From Astropecten irregularis (lineage: Eukaryota > Echinodermata > Asteroidea > Paxillosida > Astropectinidae), in contig OZ020244.1 of the NCBI GenBank assembly GCA_963971285.1, positions 33,356,001 to 33,420,000 on the forward strand: 64,000 nt of DNA, in the 5' to 3' direction. The position numbers and the translations under genes are program-made. The first letter of the stretch is position 1, and the number at the start of each line of letters is the position of its first letter. Shown here one piece after another: positions 32,801 through 39,138 of this stretch. A model generated the notes under the pieces. The model was not told the origin of the DNA and made no database searches. It saw only the letters and a program-made list of their open reading frames with translations.

Positions 32801-32911
32801 TCTGGAGTGACTGAGCTAGCTGGCCACATCAGCCATTATCCTCAGCTGGAGGACCCGGACAACGTCCTCAAAGCGTACGTCAACTTCATTGAGCATCTGG
32901 AAATCAAATAG
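23770..32911 (+). CDS. MEST: MEST (mesoderm-specific transcript / PEG1) homolog, alpha/beta hydrolase; ten exons, N-terminus not found
   Basis: CDS join: 23770-23852, 24463-24540, 25650-25780, 26890-26963, 27428-27468 (or 27533-27573), 28694-28761, 30096-30197, 31417-31493, 32092-32155, 32785-32911. Every intron is GT-AG and phases agree throughout, giving 281 residues from the first exon seen to TAG. Visible features: oxyanion HGFP (residues 17-20), [11 protein letters not shown] (44-54), nucleophile elbow AHDMGD with Asp86, lid start TNGGILPET (120-128), acid-region YGPSDP (Asp227), and [12 protein letters not shown] with probable catalytic His257. The order and wording match vertebrate MEST, which has the same Asp-centred elbow as epoxide hydrolases. 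Vertebrate MEST has about 55 more N-terminal residues including a membrane anchor; the first exon here opens in mid-codon, so at least one upstream exon is missing or unrecognised. Its physiological substrate is not established. Introns are full of MITEs. Confidence 0.93.
23960..24320. mobile_element. Dispersed repeat in MEST intron (SINE-like)
   Basis: Contains GGTACCCATTTACACCTGGG and AAGCGTCTTGCCCAAAGACG, a pair of motifs found together in a common marine-invertebrate dispersed repeat (recalled from general experience, not searched). AGTTCGACACGCCAGACCAC near the end resembles a degenerate tRNA-like B-box region. No coding content. Confidence 0.5.
24463..24540 (+). CDS. MEST: MEST exon b (DFxGFGxSDKP motif)
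   Basis: Acceptor CTCACCGTACAG, donor CCA|GTAAGT. Phase 0 in and out, 26 codons, [17 protein letters not shown] then IGFGLSDKP. The ATG at the exon start is an internal methionine that replaces the usual Ile after DWYK. Confidence 0.95.
24605..24772. repeat. Foldback element in MEST intron
   Basis: Left arm GTATGTGGATCGGTTTGCGG faces right arm CCGCAAACCGATCCACATAC; ACACCATGTAATAATCGTT also faces AACGATTATTACATGGTGT. A CGTTCGCACTTCTATAT direct repeat sits in the loop (near 24668-24697). Confidence 0.85.
25047..25568 (-). mobile_element. CAGTGGTCAATTTCAC MITE split by a TTAA MITE (nested insertion)
   Basis: The outer element is the reverse-orientation counterpart of 18868-19035: left part GGGCTCGGTTTCACGGAAGG to CAGTCTTAA, right part TTAACTGCTATAAAGCC to GTGAAATCGACCACTGG. 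A complete TTAA MITE (25096-25463) interrupts it at a TTAA that is single and uninterrupted in the other copy. Confidence 0.85.
25096..25463 (+). mobile_element. TTAA-type MITE, copy 5 (inserted in another MITE)
   Basis: TTAA, then AGGTAGTATCATACTTTGG … CAAAGTATGATACTACCT, then TTAA. Central TTTTGAACTTTTAAAAGATC. Lies in the MEST intron between exons b and c. Confidence 0.92.
25650..25780 (+). CDS. MEST: MEST exon c (nucleophile elbow AHDMGD)
   Basis: Acceptor TTTCAATTTTCAG, donor GCAAG|GTAACT. Phase 0 in, leaves two bases (AG) of an Arg codon. Contains [15 protein letters not shown] and [16 protein letters not shown]; the Asp after AH occupies the nucleophile position. Confidence 0.95.
25849..26094 (+). 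repeat. Imperfect minisatellite of GGAGGATTCAGGAT blocks
   Basis: About four degenerate ~60-70-bp units, each containing CACTGGAGGATTGTGGAGGA-like sequence followed by TTCAGGATnnAACGCA. It begins 70 bp after the exon c donor and is intronic. Confidence 0.65.
26301..26417 (+). repeat. AAGGCCGAGG low-complexity repeat
   Basis: Tandem and interspersed GAGGCCAAGGCCGAG hexamer-like repeats, intronic. The peptides it would encode are proline/arginine-rich and look like by-products. Confidence 0.65.
26620..26770 (-). mobile_element. tRNA-derived SINE (minus strand) in MEST intron
   Basis: Complement of a B box, GGATTCGAACC, at 26714-26724, followed by CATTACCCTCTGCTTACTCAA. The upstream TGCCCTTCAACGACGTAGAT recurs near 14899, suggesting a shared SINE tail. 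Confidence 0.5.
26890..26963 (+). CDS. MEST: MEST exon d (beta-strand before the lid)
   Basis: Acceptor TTGATAACACAG, donor GGAG|GTGAGG. Completes the Arg codon and ends with one base (G) of the following Gly. Encodes [15 protein letters not shown] then ILSVCLTNG, matching the SLCLSNGG strand of vertebrate MEST. Confidence 0.93.
26990..27357 (+). mobile_element. TTAA-type MITE, copy 6
   Basis: TTAAAAGTACTATCATACTTT at the left and AGTATGATACTACCTTTAA at the right; perfect central GATCTTTTAAAAGATC. It starts only 27 bp after the donor of exon d. Confidence 0.9.
27428..27468 (+). CDS. MEST: MEST exon e1 (orthodox version of a duplicated exon)
   Basis: Acceptor TTTTTTCTTCCCAACAG, donor AAG|GTCCGT. 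Phase 1 in, phase 0 out, 41 nt; (G)[13 protein letters not shown]. The PETHxP wording matches vertebrate MEST, so this is taken as the canonical choice. It forms the start of the lid. Confidence 0.88.
27533..27573 (+). CDS. MEST: MEST exon e2 (alternative, mutually exclusive copy of e1)
   Basis: Acceptor TTTGTCTTTCAG, donor AAG|GTGTGT. Same length (41 nt) and same phase as e1; (G)[13 protein letters not shown]. 27 of 41 bases match e1, with GILPET and QK kept. The gap to e1 is only 64 nt. Joining e1 to e2 shifts the frame and meets a TAA in the ninth codon of e2, so only one copy can be used per productive mRNA. Confidence 0.72.
27706..28050. mobile_element. AAGACCTTTCCACACTAT MITE in MEST intron
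   Basis: Left AAGACCTTTCCACACTATC and right GATAGTGTGAAAACCCCTTT are imperfect inverted repeats of ~20 bp. The interior has facing GGGTTGA / TCAACCC motifs (near 27878 and 27953). About 345 bp and non-coding. Confidence 0.7.
28220..28577. mobile_element. GGCGCCCCTTTTTAT MITE in MEST intron
   Basis: Left GGCGCCCCTTTTTATAACTG then TGATTCTCATTTC; right GAAATGAGAACCACAGTAAT then AAAAAGGGGCGCC. Arms of about 35 bp, overall ~358 bp. Confidence 0.8.
28694..28761 (+). CDS. MEST: MEST exon f (lid)
   Basis: Acceptor CACTATTCTTGAAG, donor AAAGC|GTAAGT. Phase 0 in, leaves two bases (GC) of an Ala codon. [16 protein letters not shown] then RLIFRK aligns with the LLKDGGVLSPILTRL lid helix region. Confidence 0.88.
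29119..29453 (+). mobile_element. TTAA-type MITE, copy 7
   Basis: TTAAAGGTAATATCATACTTT … AAAGTATGATACTAACCTTAA with central GATCTTTTAAAAGATC. The segment between CACCACCATC and TTTCTGTTTTGG is partly deleted. MEST intron between exons f and g. Confidence 0.88.
29751..29887. mobile_element. GTTAGAAGGGCCTGA foldback MITE
   Basis: Left GTTAGGAGGGCCTGATGCAT, right ACGCGTCAGGCCCTTCTAAC; inner AGGATCTTTAT / ATAAAGATCTTG also pair. 137 bp, in the intron just upstream of exon g. Confidence 0.8.
30096..30197 (+). CDS. MEST: MEST exon g (lid end, WxxIRxNDGN)
   Basis: Acceptor ATATCCTTGCAG, donor CATGA|GTAAGT. Phase 2 in, leaves two bases (GA). [20 protein letters not shown] then [13 protein letters not shown] parallels VFGPYTRPSESELWDMW…RNNDGN of vertebrate MEST. 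Confidence 0.95.
30207..30568. mobile_element. TTAGGCCCGCTTCAAA MITE beside a splice donor
   Basis: Left TTAAGGCCCGCTTCAAACGT then TTCTGCC; right GGCAGAAATTTGACTTTTGA then AGCGGGCCTAA. An internal copy of the terminal motif lies near 30280-30310, in opposite orientation. It begins about nine bases after the exon g donor. Confidence 0.75.
31417..31493 (+). CDS. MEST: MEST exon h
   Basis: Acceptor TTTCTGTCTCCACAG, donor CCCT|GTAAGT. Phase 2 in, phase 1 out. (D)[15 protein letters not shown] then [10 protein letters not shown] parallels LLQYINQRKKFRRRWVGAL…IP of vertebrate MEST. Confidence 0.95.
31625..31983 (-). mobile_element. TTAA-type MITE, copy 8 (reverse)
   Basis: GGTAGTATCATACTTTGGTA … TACCAAAGTATGATACTACTT, body in reverse orientation (CCAAAACAGAAATG first). 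Right flank TTAA is kept; left flank is TTGA. MEST intron between exons h and i. Confidence 0.88.
32092..32155 (+). CDS. MEST: MEST exon i (catalytic-acid region YGPSDP)
   Basis: Acceptor TCTATCTCTTCAG, donor TACAA|GTAAGT. Phase 1 in, phase 2 out. [20 protein letters not shown] matches HFIYGPLDPVNP of vertebrate MEST. Confidence 0.95.
32785..32911 (+). CDS. MEST: MEST last coding exon j (catalytic His) with stop
   Basis: Acceptor TTGATATTTTGTTAG; completes a Lys codon. Contains [16 protein letters not shown] and ends in EHLEIK then TAG at 32909-32911. Matches the [11 protein letters not shown]-terminus of vertebrate MEST. Confidence 0.95.
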
Positions 32912-32956
32912 AAATCTTATTGCAGGCGGAAGGCAGCAATTTTAAACAAGGCGTCA

Positions 32957-33112
32957 GGGGTCTATTTCACGAAACCCTGCGATCGATCGTAACTCGACTT
33001 ACGAAAGATAACCCATCGTAGGGGACCTATCCCATGTAGGGCTTCATGATCAATGCACCAAATGTCCTACGATTGATAGTAAGTTACGAAAAGTTTGGTG
33101 AAATCGATCTCG
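32957..33112. mobile_element. TTTCAC/GTGAAA foldback MITE, copy B (possibly in the MEST 3-prime UTR)
   Basis: GGGGTCTATTTCACGAAACC then GCGATCGATCGTAACTCG at the left; GATTGATAGTAAGTTACGA then AAGTTTGGTGAAATCGATCT at the right. Starts 46 bp after the MEST stop. The left half closely resembles part of every array unit. Confidence 0.75.
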
Positions 33113-33382
33113 GTAGGTACGTTTAAGTTCGAGTAGCTTCCCTCGGTAAATACTGGTCACGTCATCCGAATCAGCCACCACAGCCGGACAAATCAAACGC
33201 TTAATTGCTTACCTTTCCACCATCTTGAATTTGTGTGACTTGTTTCCCACCACTGACTCTGCTTGCGAGTAGGGTCACTGGTGGCTGCCCTGGGTGAACC
33301 CTGAGAATGACGTCAGGCCTAAATCGAATGCTATGGGGGCTGACTCGGAGCAACCTAGGTGACCTACTCGAACGCACCTAAT
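33113..33382. mobile_element. Probable MITE with TTCGAGTAG ends
   Basis: GGTACGTTTAAGTTCGAGTA at the left faces TACTCGAACGCACCTAA at the right. Inner CCGAATCAGCCACC loosely pairs with GGGGGCTGACTCGG. It abuts the previous element. Confidence 0.5.
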
Positions 33383-33548
33383 TTGGCTGATTTTTTTTTT
33401 CCATTGAGGGCGTTTTAATGATCCGATCTTTGGGAGTACACTATAGACATCGAATGATGTCTAAAATATCAGAATAATATTCTTTTACTGTTCAATCATG
33501 TTGAATCAAAATTCATCATCAAATAACCCATAAGGGAAACTGACAATG

Positions 33549-33672
33549 AATTTTAAGTCATTGAAAAGTGAACAAAGAAAATTTGACTGGAACGGGATTC
33601 GAACCAAATAACCCCCAGAATACCGTATCGGTGCTCTACCAATTGAACTAAATGATCCTTGGGATTAGCGGT
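33549..33672 (-). mobile_element. tRNA-derived SINE (minus strand)
   Basis: Plus strand shows the complement of the tail (AGTGAACAAAGAAAATTTGA), then of the B box (GGGATTCGAACC) and of the A box (CTCTACCAATTGAACTA). The other member of the pair is at 33765-33877. Confidence 0.7.
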
Positions 33673-33764
33673 ATGTGAGTGGTTTCATGGCTTCTGACTG
33701 CCAACCAAACAAAGATAATTGACTATTGATTGACTAATTGACTAGGTACACAGCCAAAATAGGG

Positions 33765-33877
33765 CTGGCCCGGGTAGCTCAGTTGGTAGAGTGCTGGTAC
33801 GGTATTCTCTGGGTTGCTCGCTTGTTCAAACCCTGCTCCTGTCAAATTTTCTTTGTTCACTTCTCAATGAATCCAAA
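33765..33877 (+). mobile_element. tRNA-derived SINE (plus strand)
   Basis: A box TAGCTCAGTTGGTAGAGTGC, degenerate B-box region TTGTTCAAACCCTGC, tail TCAAATTTTCTTTGTTCACT. A near mirror image of 33549-33672 with a ~90-bp spacer. Ends directly at the TTAA of the next MITE. Confidence 0.7.
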
Positions 33878-34242
33878 TTAAAGGTAGTATCATACTTTGG
33901 TTTTTATCATAGAAATTCAGATTCATGGGCAAAAATACCAAGACAGATACAGTAACAGTCATCTGTGAAAATTTCAGCCCCATACAGTGCCCACTTTTTG
34001 CGAAAATCGTGAAAAACGGCCACAGTATTTTTTAAGTGCTTTCTCTTTTATTTTTGATCTTTTGAAAGATCAAAAAGATTTTTGGTCGTTGTTTGACTAA
34101 TTTCTGGATAAATACACCATTTCAGACGGAAACATTTTAACGGTAGGTTTCTACTTGCATCATCTTCATACCCTGAAAGTTATACGTAAATCTGTGAACA
34201 TCTCTGTTTTGGTTCCTCACCAAAGTATGATACTACCTTTAA
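33878..34242 (+). mobile_element. TTAA-type MITE, copy 9
   Basis: TTAAAGGTAGTATCATACTTT … AAGTATGATACTACCTTTAA; central TTTTGATCTTTTGAAAGATC with one mismatch. Directly follows the SINE tail. Confidence 0.92.
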
Positions 34243-34547
34243 TATTCAAAGAAATGTTTCTGTTGTAATGGAAAGAAATGATGAAGTTATGATCACAGGT
34301 CTTCCAGTATCCAATAATGATTTTCAAATGGTTCCTACGTAAGCCATGTCTAAACTGATTATTGGCTATGACTTGAGTGTATGGGAAGTGCTGCATCTCA
34401 TGGATATATTTAAGCCATAGCCGTGTGATTTTGACATGTTGGTAGTCAGAAGATTTTTCCACTGTGAAGAATGCAACCTAGGAAAGTTGGCAGTCGCAGC
34501 ACATAATAGTGATTGTCGGTCAAGAGATGTAGGGGATTTTCTGACCT

Positions 34548-34922
34548 TTAAAGGTACAATACATGATTTGTAAAGGCCAGAAGACTGCACTCATACTTTG
34601 TCTGATCAAACATGTACATGAAATAATAAACCTGTGAAAATTTGATCTCAATCAGATATCAGGGTCACGAGAAAATAGCGAAAACCTGACTCGATTTTTC
34701 TTATAAAATATGAAGAATAGTTTACTTTATGTTTGTTCCAAAACAAACGAACGATCTTTGGAAAAAACACTAAATCTTGATTTGCTTGAAAAACCCAGCA
34801 TCTGATGAACCAAGATTTCCCATGGTGACTGTTTGCACTGTTTACAAACTGTTGAGTCCATTTTCTGTCTCAAACTCAATACTTTATTTTGGAGGCCTTG
34901 CAAATCCTATATGCTCCCTTAA
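34548..34922. mobile_element. Second TTAA-flanked MITE family
   Basis: TTAAAGGTACAATACATGAT then TTGTAAAGGCC at the left; GGCCTTGCAAATCCTATATG then CTCCCTTAA at the right. TTAA at both flanks and ~30-bp imperfect inverted termini, but the body differs from the main TTAA family. Confidence 0.65.
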
Positions 34923-36190
34923 ATGTTTTGAGCAGTGAGTGTTATTGGCTCAGGCTGAACCAATCTCTTTATTGAAGGATATTTTCACATGTTGTCGATC
35001 ACCTAAATTCTTGCTTTTTGTGCATTTGTTTTGGGGTTTTTGTTCTTTTTGAAACCTACAAAAATTACGCAATATTAAGAATCTTAACAGACTATATATT
35101 TGATTGATTTTTATATCTGAATGACTTTGACTGTGTGTTAAATTATGAATAATATACTGTTTGACTCTTTCTATGTAAATTTTATGAAGTGCATCTTTGC
35201 TCAATAAATTGAGAGTGCACATTTGATGTACAGTAATTGGTTTGATTAATTATGTTCAACACAAAATACACCGATCCAGTTGGCCATGCCTCTTGAAAAT
35301 TCCCGCCATTTTGTCCGACAAAAAATTCTTTACTAGACACTTTTCAATGAATTTGTTTTTGTCTGTATGTACAAGGCAATATTTTTTTTTACAAACCCGA
35401 GTTTTATTCTCAACCATGGCCAAGCGGTGTTTATAATCCAGAAAATGTACATTTTTGGCCTTTTCCAAAACCAAAGTCCAATGGAGAGAGGTGCTTTCGG
35501 CGGTTGCAGAGTGAGCAATCCTTCGTGTGTGGGCGATCGTGACACGTTGTGTGCGTTCCCGTGTGCTAAGGTGGGTGTGGCCTACTGGATTGGTGTATTG
35601 TTTGGTCTGATAAAGTACTACTGAGAATGTATTGTATTATTGTTTGCTATTAGGTAATTACTTTGGCAGTGAAACTGCAATATTGAAAGTGCACAAAACA
35701 TGCACTGCAATGATTCCGCTCTTTCCTACGTGGAGCTTCATGTTATAATTAATTCAGACTCTTAATCAGCAAGTCAGTAACAAAAAAAACCACATTATTT
35801 TGAAAGGTTGGAAAAAGCAAGAACATAAATTGATATTAATTTAAAGGATTCCAAATGATCAGAATTGCTAAAAAAATGTAGAAATTAAAAATGCAAACAA
35901 AGTCAGTGAAAGGGAAAGTTAAATATAAGTCATTTAGATGAAAAGCAATTTTGAAATGGTTTTCATAACATAGTCCTTTGATTGTATTAAAAGGTGTCGA
36001 ATTATAATAGTTTTTTTTAAAGCTTAATGAAATAATTAATTTTGAGATTACAGGATAACATTTTTGTAATAAAATTTAATAAATAAAATTCGGTGCAGAG
36101 TGTGTGTGTTTTTTTTAAGAAGTGTGTGTTTTTTGCTGAAATTTGGGGGAACACATCAAATATTCAACGGATCATTTGAAATATATTTTA
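34923..36190. other. Non-coding stretch
   Basis: AT-rich, no gene recognised. AATAAA at 35203-35208 is followed by GAGAGTGC. It could be a polyadenylation signal for a very long MEST 3-prime UTR or simply chance; a closer AATAAA is at 34625-34630, inside a MITE. Confidence 0.4.
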
Positions 36191-36193
36191 TAT

Positions 36194-36238
36194 ATAGCGC
36201 CATCTTGCGATATCTAGATAGCGCCATCTTGCGATATA
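36194..36238 (+). repeat. Tandem pair of ATAGCGCCATCTTGCGATAT
   Basis: Two copies of a 20-bp unit separated by five bases. Each contains GCGCCATCTTG, a YY1-like element also present at the candidate start codon at 18741. Confidence 0.6.
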
Positions 36239-36878
36239 TGTGTGCAAGGTTTACAACCTCGTACTCACGCACTCGTGTGTATTCTATGTTGACCATAGTC
36301 TCGGTACTAGGTCCAAGACTGTAAAGCTCTTAAAGGGTGCACCCAAGTAAATAGTCCCAAAATCCGTCCGCCGAGCTCATTAATAAAAGTTAAGCACTCA
36401 ATATATTTTAAATAAGAGATTTCTGAGAGCTATAAAAATGAGGGATTGACAAAATATGGCACACTGGACCTCCTGCCTGGACTCTGGGCTTCAATTTGTG
36501 ACCATTTTTGATGCAATTGGGTGAGAAAGTGGGTCTATTTCAGCCGCTTTCCAGAGGGATGTTTTTTTGAAAATGGCTTCTTTGACTGGAGTGATCCATA
36601 CCTTAGGGGTGGTCGGCTGAGAATGAGTATATCTAAAAAATTCAATGGTCAACCCACCATAAAATGAAAAGAAAATGAAGGTGACATGTTCATCATCATT
36701 TTTCTGTGCAACTTGAACAGCTGTGAGAGTACTGTATATCTTTTGATGATTTTTGAAGTATAAGGATTTATCACTGTTGTCTATTGGAGTCTATTTAATT
36801 GAGTGCAACCATAACGGACTCGATCATACCATTGCGCCCTCTCGTGACGTCATTTCACCAAACTGCTCGCATGACTAA
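36239..36878. other. Non-coding stretch before the array
   Basis: No gene recognised. A perfect CRE (TGACGTCA) at 36846-36853 lies just before the inverted fragment of the array unit. Confidence 0.4.
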
Positions 36879-37107
36879 AACGATTTTTGACTTCATCCTT
36901 CGCACTAACGTCCCCGGCTAAGCAATGCGGTATTTAAACTAAATAAACGCATCGCCTCCAAAATGCCTGAAATCAAGTCAAAAGATTTCATAAAAGCACA
37001 TTATGCCGGTTTCTACTCAGTCTTGTCAAAAATGAACAAGTGTACGTACTTTAGTACAATTTCGACAAATTAGTGTCACATGTCAGTTCCGGAACATGCA
37101 CAGAATT
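36879..37107 (-). repeat. Inverted, diverged fragment of the 1148-bp array unit
   Basis: Reverse-complement match to 38725-38972 of unit 2. It keeps CTTCATCCTTCGCACTAACG, the TATA-like TATTTAAA (36931-36938) and an ATG at 36963 that starts MPEIKSKDFIKAHY, with substitutions and a ~30-base deletion that brings an early TAG at about residue 34. It is clearly older than the copies within the array. Confidence 0.88.
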
Positions 37108-38481
37108 AAAAAAGGAAAAGAAATTGAAAATGGAATTTTTCATCTTTATTTTGCCGTATTGGTCGATTGCCTCGGAAACTTATATGAGTATTTCTAAGTA
37201 TTTTGTTAATGGGCCTTTTTGCGTGGGAGCTTGTGGGAAATATTTTAGTGGTCTGCACCCACGTACACTGAAAAATACCCCTCACGCCCTTTAACAATGG
37301 TCCCATGCACAAACATATGCACAAAGTCAGGGAACTTGACCGAATGTTACTGGCTATGCCAAACATAATCAATGACCATTTCATGTCACAACTCCTCTTT
37401 GTCCGCACAGACCCTACGGGCTTTTTATGAGCGTGACCTGAACCAGTCGTTTGGCATAGTCAGTGAAAAGCGGTCAAGTTTCCAATCTTCGTAGTATGGT
37501 TTGTACACGGGCTCATTGCTAAAGCGCGTGAAGATTTTTTTCAGAGTGCACGCGCAAATGTATTGAGTCATTCAACAATTCTGTGCATGTTCGAACTGCC
37601 ATGCGACAAATCTGTCGAAATTGCAACCCCGAAAAATAATCGTAAGTACCACTGAAGTACCACTTGTTCATCTTTGACACGACTGAGTAAAAACCGGTAT
37701 AATGTGCTTTTATGGAATCTTTTGACTTGATTTCAGGCATTTTGGAGGCGATCCGTTTATTTAGTTTAAATACCGCATTGCTTAGCCGGGGACGTTAGTG
37801 CGAAGGATGAAGTAAAAACTCGTCTTAAAAAAAGAGCTCTAACGGCCCAGTAAGCATGGTAAGTGGCACTACGTAACCTCATTTTATTGTTCGTATGACC
37901 TAGGATGCCTTGCAGCCCTACGTAGGGTACGATGGGTTATCCTTCTTAACTCGAGTTACGATCGATCGTAGGGCTTCGTGAAGTCGACCCTAGTGTGAAT
38001 CGCAGAAAAAAAAATTCCATTAAAAAAATATATATGTATCTGGGAGGGGGGGCGGGGCTTGGGGACGTCTGCCGGGCCCTTTGCAGCAGAAAATTGCATG
38101 GGTTGCGTGCATTATTGGCCATTCCAAACTTTGTGTGTTGTACCTGTTCATTTGAAATTGGTTTCAAGTGGTACCTTGTTCGTTTGATCAAAGGTAAATT
38201 TTAGGGCCTAGTTTTGGGGGTCCCCATGGGGTACATGCAAATTGCAAATGGTTCGGCAAATCGAAAAGAAATTGAAAATGGAATTTTTCATCTTTATTTT
38301 GCCGTATTGGTCGATTGCCTCGGAAACTTATATGAGTATTTCTAAGTATTTTGTTAATGGGCCTTTTTGCGTGGGAGCTTGTGGGAAATATTTTAGTGGT
38401 CTGCACCCACGTACACTGAAAAATACCCCTCACGCCCTTTAACAATGGTCCCATGCACAAACATATGCACAAAGTCAGGGA

Positions 38482-38627
38482 ACTTGACCGAATGTTACTG
38501 GCTATGCCAAACATAATCAATGACCATTTCATGTCACAACTCCTCTTTGTCCGCACAGACCCTACGGGCTTTTTATGAGCGTGACCTGAACCAGTCGTTT
38601 GGCATAGTCAGTGAAAAGCGGTCAAGT
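38482..38627. repeat. 31-bp inverted repeat within the array unit (shown for unit 2)
   Basis: Arms 38482-38512 (ACTTGACCG … CTATGCCAAAC) and 38597-38627 (GTTTGGCATAG … CGGTCAAGT) match at 26 of 31 positions as reverse complements, with an 84-bp loop. It recurs in every unit at offsets 220-250 and 335-365. It may be the termini of an element captured in the unit, or an RNA hairpin. Confidence 0.8.
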
Positions 38628-38666
38628 TTCCAATCTTCGTAGTATGGTTTGTACACGGGCTCATTG

Positions 38667-38888
38667 CTAAAGCGCGTGAAGATTTTTTTCAGAGTGCACG
38701 CGCAAATGTATTGAGTCATTCAACAATTCTGTGCATGTTCGAACTGCCATGCGACAAATCTGTCGAAATTGCAACCCCGAAAAATAATCGTAAGTACCAC
38801 TGAAGTACCACTTGTTCATCTTTGACACGACTGAGTAAAAACCGGTATAATGTGCTTTTATGGAATCTTTTGACTTGATTTCAGGCAT
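38667..38888 (-). other. 73-codon minus-strand ORF repeated in every unit (shown for unit 2), unrecognised
   Basis: Starts MPEIKSKDSIKAHYTG at 38888, ends EKNLHAL. A TATA-like TATTTAAA (plus strand 38913-38920) lies 25 bases upstream of the ATG. The start and first ~30 codons are also found in the inverted fragment at 36963, where changes are mostly non-synonymous and the frame is cut short, so there is no evidence of protein-level selection. No known domain seen. Unit copies occur each 1148 bp to 62999. Confidence 0.3.
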
Positions 38889-39060
38889 TTTGGAGGCGAT
38901 CCGTTTATTTAGTTTAAATACCGCATTGCTTAGCCGGGGACGTTAGTGCGAAGGATGAAGTAAAAACTCGTCTTAAAAAAAGAGCTCTAACGGCCCAGTA
39001 AGCATGGTAAGTGGCACTACGTAACCTCATTTTATTGTTCGTATGACCTAGGATGCCTTG

Positions 39061-39138
39061 CAGCCCTACGTAGGGTACGATGGGTTATCCTTCTTAACTC
39101 GAGTTACGATCGATCGTAGGGCTTCGTGAAGTCGACCC
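39061..39138 (-). mobile_element. Half of the TTTCAC/GTGAAA MITE embedded in the array unit (shown for unit 2)
   Basis: On the minus strand GGGTCGACTTCACGAAGCCC, then CGATCGATCGTAACTCGAG, then GGATAACCCATCGTA match the left half of the element at 32957. The right half is missing. The MITE fragment must have been part of the unit before amplification, since all copies have it. Confidence 0.8.

Noticed and set aside
38188-38556. 122-codon minus-strand ORF repeated in each array unit
   Set aside because: It runs through both arms of the unit's hairpin, has a biased and unstructured composition, lacks a promoter-like region, and is open in all units only because the units are identical.
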